The notes under the pieces were generated by a model, which did no database searches, was not told where the DNA came from, and saw nothing but the letters and a program-made list of their open reading frames with translations. Made by a program: the position numbers and the translations under genes. Positions 37,501 to 46,706 of a stretch of DNA of 64,000 nt are shown one piece after another; position 1 is the stretch's first letter; every line of letters begins with the position of its first letter. This stretch comes from Pterobdella sp. o SKG-2022. Lineage: Eukaryota; Annelida; Clitellata; Hirudinida; Piscicolidae. The stretch is taken from positions 3,072,264 through 3,136,263 of the forward strand of contig OZ038322.1 in NCBI GenBank assembly GCA_964035795.1, in the 5' to 3' direction.

Positions 37501-40500
37501 CTTTTGGTTTCTAAAAAATGACACTCAAAAACACACCCTAGAACGAAGTTTTATAACTTTATGAAACAGCTTCAAAAAGTTTGTGAAACTGATCAACACA
37601 ATAAACTTAGAACGTCGAGCATGAAATTCTTCATGCATGTCATAATATAAATTGGCTCACAGTAATTCATGGGAGAATGGTAAACAAATTTTTTCTTGCA
37701 AAAAAAAAATCCGAAAAAATGGTTGAACGTGTTTTTGAATATAACAAAGTTTTTAGGTTTGAATTTTGCAATTCAACACAGGCACACACACACACCGCTG
37801 ACCAACCAAAAGAGGTGTTTTCAGCGGCCATATAGTCAGAGGTGACAAACTGCTGAGCCAAAGCTGTTTTGCCCACTCCAGGACCCCCGAGCATCAGCAC
37901 TCGGTACGTCAAAGCTTGAGGGGAGATGGAAGGCTTTCTGGAAAAGGATTCAAAATGATGTCTTGCAAAGGCTTTTGGGACTTGGTAATTTAATGAGAAT
38001 ATTTATTTTTTCACATTCAACTCCTTCAAGCCATGATTGAATCACCTGTTAGAGTGTTGTCGGTGGAAGGAGGACACGGAGAGGCGGGGAGGGTACCCAG
38101 CGGAGTTGAGGTCTGTGTACGATGCTTCTTTAGCTGCTACTTTGTAGCTTTCCTCTTCTACGGTAGTGAAAAAGTAACTTTAAGGAAAATTCATTTTCGC
38201 TTAACAACGCGTGGCTCAAAGCAAGCACCTAAAACAACTAGCAGCTCATGATTCGAAATTAGATTGAAACTGGTACTTAAAGAATAATTTCACTCTACCA
38301 AACAGATGGTACTCTATGCCTTATGTTTCAGTTGTATAACCTTTTGAAATTTTATAAAAATATAAAATATTCTTTATAAAAGTTTGACGAGTTTGAAATA
38401 TAAAAAATATTTTGCCATTGTAAAATATCAAAAGATTTGAAAATATTTTTAAGTTTTAGTGCTTTGTATAAAATTCAGGTTTTTTCTCAAATTCAATATA
38501 CCATTTTTCTCATAATTTATTCTCAAAAGCACAATGTTGTGAAAACTAAATCCGAAAATATAAAAAAAATTCACAATTTTTTTTTTTAATTTTTATGAGT
38601 TTTGTATCGGATGTATTGAAAGCTACTTTTAAAACAGTTTTTTTTAATTAAAAATAATTTGGACATGAAAATTTCGATTTTAAAAAAGTGGCAAGAACTC
38701 TCAAGTTTGAACTGAAGCATCAGATTTTGAAGAGATAATTTATTTTTTTAATCAAACTCACTCAAGCAATTACAAAGATTTAAATGTCGATGTTCCTTAA
38801 CAGTCTTCCTATCTGGCAAACTCAAAAATTCAGTGATGTTTGTTAGGATGCCTTCATAAAACATGCATTCAACACTGGTTTGCAATGTGTTAAGGTCTCA
38901 AATGGTCATATATACCGATATCAATCAATAAAAGTAAAAAAATTTCTATTCTCAATGTGGTAGTCATGTGTTTCTTTAAATTGATCTCTTATGGAAAATA
39001 AAAAGAAGTCATTCAATGACAATTGTGGTTGGTATCGGTGAGTGAAGTATCAATTAAAAAATTTTGTAATTTTATGTTTCAACTTAGTTCAACAACTAAG
39101 TATGCCTGTGTGCACACAAGGAGAAGATTTTATGATAAAAAAAAATACTTACGTTGATTTGACTTTCGGAATATTAAGTCGAAAAAGCAAAAACTCAAAA
39201 TATATTTAAAAAATAATTTTAAAACGGGTATTGAAATAAGTTTCAAATTTGAAAAAACTCATTCCAAAGAAAATACCAAAGATACCCATAGTCTTTAATT
39301 TTAACTAATCGAAAATGTTATTGGTTTTTAATTTAAACAAATGGCAAAAAATTAAAATACGGCCTCAAGCTGGCAGAACTTGAAAGTTTCAATAGCAACT
39401 TGTGAAATTCATGTTTTTTTGCACTCCCAGTAATTAACTTCACATTGTTTTTGAAGCTATCACATGAACTTGCCATTGAAATTGAATTATACTAATCAAC
39501 TCTTGCCAAAGTTAATCATTTTCGCTTTTTTTTGTGACATTCTGCTCCATGAATTGTTGCAATTTTGTTTACCTTATGTCATATCGCAGAATTTAGTATT
39601 TTGATTAACGTATAATTATCTGCAAGATTACCATTTTTTTCAATTTTAATGCTTTTCAAATAAATCAAATTTAAAAAAAAATTGAAATATAATTTTTAAA
39701 TAAAAAGAAAACCAAAATGAGAATAATGGGGGTTTCGGTTCATTTATCTTGTAGCAGTCTTCTTAAAAATGTTTATATTAATGAGTATTTCAACTAACTC
39801 AAAACTCCACTTTGTGCAGCCGAATTATTGTTGTTCAAACTCAAAAGAAACACTTGACAACAAGAGTAGTGTTCCCATATGGCTTAGTTAAAAACATTTA
39901 CATCTATTCTTCTATCTTGGCAACATCAATTTTATTTTTTGAATGTTATGAAAAAGTTTTGTAAATGAGGGCTTTCCAACTTGGTAAGTAGTTTAGAAGC
40001 ACGCTGGTCAATGGAAGAATATCTCGATTTTTAAAGCATTATTAGATTTGTTTGAAAATGAAGTCTTAACAAGCACCTTAAAATAGCAATTCAAGAACTT
40101 CAGAAACATCCATTCTAATTTAAAATTTTCCACAAAATTTTTTGATAAATATGCATTTAGCAAAAATCTATACGTTTCGGAACTTAGGGATAGATTGAAG
40201 AAATGTTAAAGATGTGGATTTGTGCCAAATAGGATTGGAGTACCATGAGGGATCCTTGGAAACACTAAGCATACTGCCCTTGCTTGGAGCTCTCATATTT
40301 TTACCATTTCAAACAAATAAAGAGTGGTCTTTTGAAGGGGTTTGATTGAAAAAATTTAAAATTCTTAAAATCTCATGTTGTTGTCAGTGTTTCATGAAAG
40401 GATTAAACCTCTCACGACTACGTTCATTGAAGATTATGAAGCATTTAAAGGACCTCATAAACCATTTAAAAAATCTAAGCGCATTTTAGTTTTCATAATT

Positions 40501-42198
40501 TGAAAATACGGTTTATTCAATGAAAAACGTTTAACCAATTGTTGTACCTTATATATTCAAAATGAAAACTTTTTTCGAAGTTTATTTAATTGTTGAAAAT
40601 ATTAACGTTTAATGGATGAAAAAAGATTGTAACGCATCCCAATACTCACACCCACCTTGCATCAAACACGAGAAAACGCTGGCTGTCCTGTTTCTACGAG
40701 CTGCACCGTAACACACGCCAGGTATGAACTCCCCTTCCATACCGAATGACATGTTGTTTGTGGGACTGTGATAGTCAGACACGAACGAAGGCAACGTGAT
40801 TACCTACAAAATAGTATTAGTTTTATTCTTGTTTTTATACATATAGTCGTGGTAATTCAAAAAAAATGCCCCAACTCACTTCATCGCCATCGTTCACAAG
40901 GCCCCCGTCATGATTGAGACTGAAGGACCGACGTCTGCAAAACGTCATTATTGGTGTGTTGGAGATGACTGAAAATCTGTGTGAGATCCCTGCCGTCACA
41001 ACAGGCTCTGAGCTGTTGCTGCATGTTCGAGAAGATTTTTTTTCTGGACTTTGAAAAGTAACTGAGTGTCTTTGTGTTGGGTTCAATGTTGGAGAAGATT
41101 TTTGAGATGTGGCACAATTAGCAAACGAAACGGAGTTTTGTTTTTTTGAACTGCTTTTCGAGTACCTGCCTGGAGTTAAAGTTCTTCTCAGTTTTAAGTT
41201 CACTTTTGGTTGTTCTGATGGAGGGTTTAAAGATCCGTTCTCAAAAAATGACGTATTATAAATTGAAGGCGAAACTGGTTTTTTGACCCTGAAGCTTGAT
41301 GACTTTTTGTAAATGATTTCATTTGAATTAAAAAATTTACTTTTTGTTCGTTTTGAATTGTAAGGAACTTCATAAATATTTTCTTTACAGTTAATAGCGC
41401 TCAAGTTAGGGGATATGATGGCCGTTTTAGTGCTGTCTGACAAGGGTCTTTTGAACGCAGCTGCCAAACTGGTCAAAGAAGGTTCCAAAAAATTTTCAGA
41501 ATGTCTTCTAACAATTTCTTGTCCATGTAAACGTTTTTTATTTTCTGCAAATTCCCACAAGACCTTCAAGATGCCCTTGTCTTTGGTGATGTTTATGGGT
41601 GAAGATCTCTTGTTGTACATGCTTTTTGAACGGTTGTGACGGTCAACGAAGATTTTCTGTGGTTGAAGTGTTGAGTTTATTTCGTGGCGATGAACGCTCA
41701 AATCTTCCTTCTGCAGAATTTTCTGCCTCATTACTCCATACAAACTGCCTCCGCTGTTTGCTCTAGCTCTAGGAAAAAAGAAAATTGAATTTTCATATAT
41801 TGAAACATCAATCTATATTAATTTTCAAAATAAAAAAATAATAACTACCTGCATTCTTCAAAATCATCCATTTTTAAAATTTCAACCATTTCATTTTTTA
41901 GACTCTTCGTTGTTTTTTCTGTTTCCTTCAAACGAAAAACTTTATGCTTTCTGAAACTGGGATTTTTTGTATATTCGTTTTTCGTCTTTTTAACAAAAAT
42001 CTTTGTATTGTGTTTTAGGTCGAAGTTTTTGATATTTTGTTTATGTGGAAAAGCTTTATCAAAGTTTAGTTCAATAATGTTATCCCTTTGAGCGAGGTTT
42101 TGAGAATAAGAGAAAGAGAGGCTGGAGATCTTGTGCATGGAGTCCAGAGAAGACTCACTGTTGCTCGTTGTGAGGTCATTCTCGAAGGCGTTGTGCAT
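19289..42198 (-). CDS. RGK-family small GTPase (Rad/Gem/Rem-like), complete 9-exon gene
   Basis: Exons, 5' to 3' on the minus strand: 42198-41849, 41768-40880, 40803-40656, 38157-38046, 37937-37807, 20745-20663, 20438-20039, 19889-19822 and 19513-19289. All junctions are GT/AG and all phases agree, giving 801 codons plus stop. Residues 1 to about 500 are Ser/Asn/Lys-rich and probably disordered. The G domain follows: P-loop GGPGVGKT (517-524), a divergent G3 region DLPYTG (566-571), G4 NKSD (691-694) and G5 EVSA (719-722). A basic tail ends in SKSCENLLML, with Cys seventh from the end, the hallmark RGK C-terminus. RGK proteins inhibit voltage-gated Ca2+ channels and regulate the cytoskeleton at the plasma membrane. 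Insect RGK proteins also have long N-termini. Exon 1 could begin further upstream. Confidence 0.93.
19822..19889 (-). CDS. RGK GTPase exon 8 (G5)
   Basis: A 68-base exon encoding GRVLAGSQKSKYIEVSAILN. It lines up with the RGK stretch ending in ETSA. Acceptor CCTATAG, donor AAG|GTTCCA. Too short to stand out as an open frame by itself. Confidence 0.88.
20039..20438 (-). CDS. RGK GTPase exon 7 (core fold, insert, G4)
   Basis: Encodes DVWQEYDVDGFVIVYSITDR, the alpha3 helix, then a Ser/Asn/Lys-rich insert of about 74 residues (approximately 610-683), then KPVIVVANKSDLERCRIVSK. The insert contains no intron signals I would trust and stays in frame, so it appears to be coding. Confidence 0.93.
20663..20745 (-). 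CDS. RGK GTPase exon 6 (G3 region)
   Basis: An 83-base exon between TCAACCCCAG and GGG|GTCTGT. Encodes DDGISIPIPVLLEGEESLME and FIDLPYTG. The Asp of the G3 motif is present, but the usual Ras DxxG glycine is displaced and the vertebrate RGK D-x-W-E is not matched. Confidence 0.9.
21106..21235 (+). repeat. Compound microsatellite (CAAA)n(CGAA)n(CAAA)n
   Basis: About eleven CAAA units, about thirteen CGAA units and about nine CAAA units without interruption. The block is symmetrical, with the CpG-containing variant in the middle. Confidence 0.95.
23446..23595 (+). repeat. Tandem duplication of about 80 bases
   Basis: Two diverged copies, each with GTTAGTTGAAAAATGTTAG-like sequence, a poly-T run, and ATGTATCAGAATGTTT about 45 bases later. 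Confidence 0.65.
23860..23930 (-). mobile_element. SINE fragment, tRNA-derived family
   Basis: On the minus strand it reads GGGCTGACAATCAGCTTCTG, then TTCCACAGTGCTTTCGTTACA and the tail motif AGCGCTTTGA. It matches the post-tRNA body of the SINE copies at 31041 and 35156; the tRNA-like head is missing. Confidence 0.7.
24889..25034. mobile_element. Foldback element with arms of about 65 bases
   Basis: The left arm CATCGATTTAAGAAAAAACT and onward is complementary, with few mismatches, to the right arm ending CCATAAATCGACG. Both arms contain AATCAGCTATAATTTT. One-arm relatives are visible near 11300 and 55220. Confidence 0.65.
25385..29265 (-). mobile_element. Degenerate full-length non-LTR retrotransposon (APE endonuclease plus RT plus Zn-finger tail)
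   Basis: On the minus strand, 5' to 3': a 5' leader (about 29265-28720); an APE-type endonuclease start with ALIARELARYRLQNAALSE (28546-28316); the endonuclease core KLVILGDFNAG and TWMHSRSKHWHLLD (28271-27783); the RT domain with FVDLMKAFD near 26680-26650 and SHVKQGCVLAPTLF (26619-26134); the thumb LLYTCETWTVYSQH (26041-25808); and a C-terminal Cys/His finger remnant with ARIGLTSHLRTHR near 25450. Several frameshifts and stops break the frame, and the RT box reads FPDD instead of YADD, so it is dead. It lies in the 17-kb RGK intron, in the same orientation as the gene. The clade is RTE-like or a related APE-bearing clade; I cannot settle it by eye. Confidence 0.9.
29762..29816 (-). mobile_element. 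SINE fragment, tRNA-derived family
   Basis: On the minus strand it carries CCTGTTCCAGTGTGTTTTAG, CTACATTAAATTTGTAGCAA and the AATACTTTGA end, matching the body of the copies at 31041 and 35156. Only the part after the tRNA-like head survives. Confidence 0.7.
31041..31220 (+). mobile_element. tRNA-derived SINE, full-length copy
   Basis: Begins with a tRNA-like head: ends GTCGGTCC and GGGCTGAC can pair, the A box is TAGCTCAGAGGTAGAGC and the degenerate B box is GGCTGGATTCC. It is followed by a body with TTTCACAGTGTGTTTTCG, CTACATTAAATTTACAGCAA and GCTTTGATCTATAA, and a tail of ATTAC repeats. A functional tRNA is unlikely because the anticodon region is not well formed and the body continues past the tRNA end. 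Confidence 0.85.
32190..34258 (+). mobile_element. Degenerate non-LTR retrotransposon, 5'-truncated
   Basis: An N-terminal linker (32191-32400), then an RT domain with NQNGFRPGRSTLAQILMLRR, VDFHKAFDSIHRGKL and TDYADDIALLSDSVDKAEKL, and a thumb region with FLYLGCWIYSN and SSVLLYGSSTWTLTKKLE. Closing motif REYWKNKVIEVRLRS and stop, then a TGATGATGATGATT tail, as seen in RTE-like elements. The catalytic YADD is intact, but stops and frameshifts (for example the stop after the motif at 33363) break the frame. No endonuclease was found upstream. It sits antisense to the RGK gene in its large intron. Confidence 0.9.
34259..35155 (-). other. RGK intron 5, between a LINE and a SINE
   Basis: AT-rich DNA. 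A run of plus-strand coding-like sequence (34790-34915, with NLYYKVFKRLPKPNIIMK) has no homology I recognise and is broken by stops. 34550-34600 resembles the right flank of the foldback element at 25040. Confidence 0.4.
35156..35322 (+). mobile_element. tRNA-derived SINE, full-length copy
   Basis: A near-complete relative of the copy at 31041: A box GTAGCTCAGAGGTAGAGC, degraded B box TTTTCAATCCC, body TTCCACAGTGTCTTTTTG, CTACATTAAATTTGTAGCAA and GCTTTGATCTATAA, and tail TTACATTACATT. Confidence 0.85.
35930..36310 (+). pseudogene. Tc1/mariner transposase fossil
   Basis: The plus strand reads, with stops, FQFQQDNTIIHKPKQ and then MPVLDQNENF in the same frame about 20 codons later. These match the FQQDN..H and SPDLNPIEN landmarks around the second and third catalytic acids of Tc1/mariner transposases. 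Weaker upstream similarity starts near 35930. Multiple stops make it a dead fragment; no terminal repeats were identified. Confidence 0.7.
37128..37212 (+). pseudogene. Non-LTR reverse transcriptase fragment
   Basis: One frame reads EEKGDCNNYSGISLSEVSAK, the RT motif usually seen as KKGDxxxCxNYRGISLLxVxxK. It lies alone in AT-rich intron DNA about 600 bases from RGK exon 5. Confidence 0.7.
37807..37937 (-). CDS. RGK GTPase exon 5 (P-loop)
   Basis: Encodes KPSISPQALTYRVLMLGG, then PGVGKTALAQQFV. The G1 motif GGPGVGKT is intact, so nucleotide phosphate binding is expected. It ends at TTTG|GTTGGT in phase 1, at the upstream edge of the 17-kb intron. Confidence 0.95.
38046..38157 (-). CDS. RGK GTPase exon 4
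   Basis: Encodes EEESYKVAAKEASYTDLNSA and PPRLSVSSFHRQHSN immediately before the G domain. Serine-rich N-terminal sequence just before the P-loop is usual in RGK proteins. Entered in phase 1 and left in phase 2, matching its neighbours. Confidence 0.87.
38158..40655 (-). other. RGK intron 3
   Basis: About 2.5 kb of AT-rich intron DNA. No exon, mobile element or RNA gene was recognised. Confidence 0.5.
40656..40803 (-). CDS. RGK GTPase exon 3
   Basis: Acceptor TTTTGTAG. Encodes SDYHSPTNNMSFGMEGEFIP and AARRNRTASVFSCLMQ. A consensus AAG|GTGGGT donor leaves phase 1. It links the disordered N-terminus to the G domain. Confidence 0.87.
40880..41768 (-). CDS. RGK GTPase exon 2, long disordered N-terminal region
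   Basis: 889 bases encoding about 296 Ser/Lys/Asn-rich residues with no folded-domain signature. Short basic-Ser patches such as FCRRRSFSLNHD and RRTLTPGRYSKSSSKK resemble kinase or 14-3-3 docking sites, which vertebrate RGK proteins also use. Donor GAA|GTGAGT. Confidence 0.88.
41849..42198 (-). CDS. RGK GTPase exon 1
   Basis: Starts with MHNAFENDLTTSNSESSLDS. It is polar, with basic stretches (KHNTKIFVKKTKNEYTKN). ATG 42196-42198 is used because a stop lies in frame 13-15 bases upstream. Leaves phase 2 at CAG|GTAGTT. Confidence 0.85.
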
Positions 42199-43895
42199 CT
42201 TCTGCGCATGTCACAATTATTTATTTAAAATAATGTTTATTTAAACAACCTCTTCTTCATAACTTCAAAAGACCTAACAATTCAATAAAAATTTGAAGGG
42301 TTGGAACTCAAAGGCGGCTTAATGAAACTGTTAAGAAAGGTTGTAATTAAATACTACTCTTCTGAAATTTGAAAATATTCACTTCAAAAAGAATATAGTG
42401 CGTCTAAAAATAATTTTAGAATATTTTTATTTTTACTGAAATATGAACAAAACTCGTATTTTGAGGTGTGAAATAAGCTTCAAATTTTGAAAACCTTTTA
42501 AAATCTGCTATGAAATCATCTCAAGTGGTTTAATTATAATTTAAACCTTCAACAAATACTCAATAAATTTCCAAAAACTATCAAAATTGCGAGTAGGTAC
42601 ATTTCAAATATCAGATATGAACTTAAATATATAAAGAAACATGACAGCCATAGTTTCCCTGGTGGGACAAAACCTGATTATCCGGCTCATCATGCACCTC
42701 AAATAAATGAAAATCAAACACTATTTTTCAAATTTTGTTGGGTTATCAGAATGGAGAATAAACGTTTGGTTGAATAAAAAGTATTTGAAATATTATTAAA
42801 AATCTATTTAATATAACTAAACACAAAGATGCAAATGATAGAAGACCGAAAGTGTTTATTTTTTTTGGGAAAATTGTTGTTTTGAAGACCGATCTTCAAG
42901 TTTCCATTCTTTTATGGGATCTTGCGAGGCCCATCCTACCTCCCAAAAAAGTCTTTAAAATTTAGTTTAAATCAATTATATTTGAATTTTTCATTTTTAA
43001 ATGATAATCACTTGTGATAAATGGAAAAATTGAATGATAATAATTTTTAACGTTACAATAGCTGCTATTATATTATATAATTGTTGGACTAAATAGATTA
43101 CATTACGATTTGGAAATTGTTGACATTTTGAAAAATGAATTTCATGAATAAATTATTATTATTAAAAGTATTTAGCGAGGTAAAAATGTCCACTAGTAGA
43201 AACAATTTATGAGTTTCATAAACAGTTTCATTGTATCTGCTTAATTGATCTTTCACGTTCTAAAATTTTTCTAAAGATACTTAAGCAAAAAAAGTCTTTT
43301 GCAAATGTTGTGTGAATAAATGATATGTTTGCAATCTTTTCATACACCGAATTACCATACGACCTCCACAACATTCAACTAACTCAGCAAATATTTCATT
43401 TAAAAAACTCGAAAAATTCTAATCTTTTAAAAATTTTTTATTAAAAATTTTTCAAAGGATTTCATTCATGGAATCAAATTTAAACTTTTTTAATTACGGA
43501 TTATAAAGTGCTTGAAACCCAAAAAAAAATCTCAAATTCATGGTTTGTAATACTGTAGATAATGCAGGTATATTTAAGTCATAAAATAAACTGCTATGAG
43601 CTCTAGAAGCACAAACTGCCCTGAGGTTTCAGTGAGTACATTGGTTCTGTGCAAAACCAACAAATTAAAAATACTATAAACATCAAAAGCTATTTTCGTC
43701 ATTTTGAAAAGTAGGTTTGATTCTGTGCGATTGACATCCTTGTTACTTGTCGATGAGGATGTGTTTACCGAAATTTGCGTGTTATTATATATGACTGAAA
43801 CATTATCAGCTTGGATAAAAGTTGAAATATTTTTTCAAAGTTCCGATATTCATTTCTTTTTTAAGAACTTTTCCTATGTTTTGGATATTTGTTAA
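42199..43895. other. 5' flank of the RGK gene
   Basis: Contains the presumed promoter and any non-coding first exon of the RGK gene. No TATA box or other core element could be assigned with confidence in such AT-rich DNA. Confidence 0.45.
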
Positions 43896-46706
43896 TTTTT
43901 CGTAAGAGAGCCATTTTTCGGTTCCTGCCTTTTCCGGTTTTTGCCTCTAACGTGGTGCTAGTTCGGATAAAATTAGCTTAAATGGAAACATCTACGACAG
44001 TTACAATGAACGTTTCAACTTTCAATGTAAGAGGATTAACAAATAAATTCAAGCAAAATTGTTTGCTGGAAGATAATGCGTCCTTCAAAATCGACTTTTT
44101 TCTCCTACAAGAAACGAAATCCACCAAAACAAAAAACAGCTACACAATAACTTTAAAAAATTCTGACAAGTTCTATGGTTTAGGAATATGTTATAATTCG
44201 AAAATATTCCAACTTACCAAAATAACAGAATATGGAAAACGTGTGTGCTTTTACCAGCTTACCTCAAAATCAAACAATAAGGAAAAAATAGACATCATCA
44301 ACGTGTACGCCCCAACCAACATCTTTAAAACCAGAAGAGCTAGAAGAATTCTATATAAATCTCAAATCATGTATGAAAAACCTCAAATCAAATATATGGT
44401 TTATAGGTGGAGATTTTAACAGTAAAATTGGGAAAAATAAGTCAAGTACACAAGGAGCTCATAACAAAGGTTGCCAGAATAACGATGGGTTGATTTTGGA
44501 AGAGTTCATGCAAGAAAACAACCTTTTTGCATCCAACACAGCCTTCAAAAAGCAATCAAAGAAGAAAACCATTTGGGTGGGTCATCTGAGAGGCAAAACA
44601 GTCTACAATGTAATAGATTTCATCTTAATTCATCAAAAGCTGAAAAAGTTCCTCAAAGACAGTAACACATACAGAGGAACTCTTACTCAGTAATCATAAC
44701 TTGTTGATAGTTCAAATTAAAAATCCCAAACCATATCAATGTTGGACCAACCAATCAAAAAACTACAATAAAAAACTTAATTTCCAAGACCTTATCACCC
44801 AAAAAGCCTACAAAAAATCAATAAAAACAAGCCAAGCAACTTCACTTGAAGAAATTTTAATAAGCATAAAACAAGTATCAAACACTTGCTCCAAAAAGTC
44901 ATCCAAAAAAACACCATTAATAATATGAAGACCACGAGCTACACACACTGGCTGATAAACAAAAAAACCTAAGAAACCTAATAGAAAATTCTACAGAAAT
45001 TGATAAAATCAACAACCTCAAAACAGAAAGAAACAAAATCAAAACTTGAACTATACAATAATGAACTGGAAACAAAACTCAAAATAATAGAAACCTTAGA
45101 CTATAACAGTCAAATGCATGCAGCTATTAAAGAATTGAGTATCAAAAGTAATACAACTGAAAAACCACTCAAGATAAAAGATCTCATGCAACATTAAAAA
45201 AAAAAATTTTCAAAAACAACCAACACACAAAATAACAATACAATAATAGCAAAATAAATGAAATAAATATTTTTGAAGTAGAAAATGCTATAAAGAAACT
45301 GTAAACCAACAAATCTCCAGAAGAAGACAACATTTTCAGTGAAGAACTCAAACTCTTAGGAACAAATATGAAAAAAACACTTACAACAGCATTAAACAAA
45401 AAACTTCAAAGCAATAATTTTCCTCAATCAATCTTCAACCATGGCATTGTTATACCAATAACAAAAAAAGGGCAAACCTCATTCTCCAGTAAACACAAGG
45501 CCTGTCATCTTACTAACCACAATAAGAAAACTCTTATCATTAATAATACTCAATAGAATAAGACCTTTCATAAAAAAATACCTTCCCATTACCCAAGCAG
45601 CATACAGACCAACTAGGTCAACAACAGACATCCTATGGGCTCATAAAATAGCAATTGAAGACAAAGTGAAATCAGGATGTACAATGAAAATAACCAGAAT
45701 TGATCTGTCATCTGCTTTCGACACCATAAACAGGAAAAAACTTATAGAAATTTTAAGCACTATAATCCCAGAATTTGAACTCAAAATAATCGAACTTTTT
45801 TTAACAAACACCACCTTAGCCATAAGATACAATAAAAACACTTGCAAAAGCTTTACCACAAACATAGGATGCCCTCAAGGAGATGCTCTGAGCCCTGTCT
45901 TGTTCACGGTATACCTTGAAGCATGTATGAAAGAGATAAGAACCACCTACCCAGAAAACTCCTATGAACTCATTTACGCCGAAAACGTAAATTTCGTCTC
46001 ACCAAGTGACATTAAACTAGAGGAAATTGAAGCAATATTCCGCAAATGAGGTCTTACGCTCAACAAAAGTAAAACGGAAGAAAGGCTGATTAATGAAGAG
46101 AACACTGTGTGGAAGACAATGAAAATCCTTGGAAGCTACGTCGGAACATGCGAGGACATCAAAAAAAGGAAAACTCTGGCAACTCTAGCGATGAACAGAT
46201 TAAACCCAATTTGGAAGAGTGGGATAAGTATAGAGAAAAAAATAAGGATTTATAAAGCTTATGTTCTCTCAATTTTCCTATATGGCTGCAGTGCTTGGGC
46301 AGACTCTAAAAGCATCAGAAGCTCAATAGACTTCTTCCAAAGAAAGCACATACGAAGACTGGAAAAAGTTCATTGGCCAAATGTTATGAAAAACGAAGAA
46401 TGCGACTCCGTCATACCACCTCTGCACCAGGAAGGGAGACTGAGAAGGTTGAAAATGCTGGGACACATATGTCGTAACGACCTGCCAGCAAAAAACATTT
46501 TGGAAAAAGCCCTAAAGAATTCCAAGAGAAAAAGAGGCAGACCACCATCAACTCTTCTCAACACATTAATAAATGACATGAACTCTCAAATTATACATGG
46601 TCAACATTGAAAAAATCGATAAAGATGCGTATCGAGGAATTATTGGGACTCATTGTTAACTGTGATTATGTTCTAAGACGAAAATTAATTATATATATAT
46701 ATATAG
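43896..46706 (+). mobile_element. Nearly full-length non-LTR retrotransposon (APE endonuclease plus RT)
   Basis: After a short leader, ATG 43982 opens an APE endonuclease: STFNVRGLTNKFKQN, DFFLLQETKS, INVYAPTN, then GGDFNSKIGKN after a frameshift near 44390. The SDH box is degraded to SNH in another frame. A linker and an RT follow, with RIDLSSAFDTINRKKLIEI, IGCPQGDALSPVLFTVYLEA, and the catalytic box read as YAENV instead of YADDV. The thumb and C-terminal region (SIFLYGCSAWADSKS, GRLRRLKMLGHICRND, KRKRGRPPSTL) ends at a stop at 46610, with a short AT-repeat tail to about 46706. Few frame breaks separate it from a complete ORF, so it looks younger than its neighbours but inactive. Confidence 0.9.
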
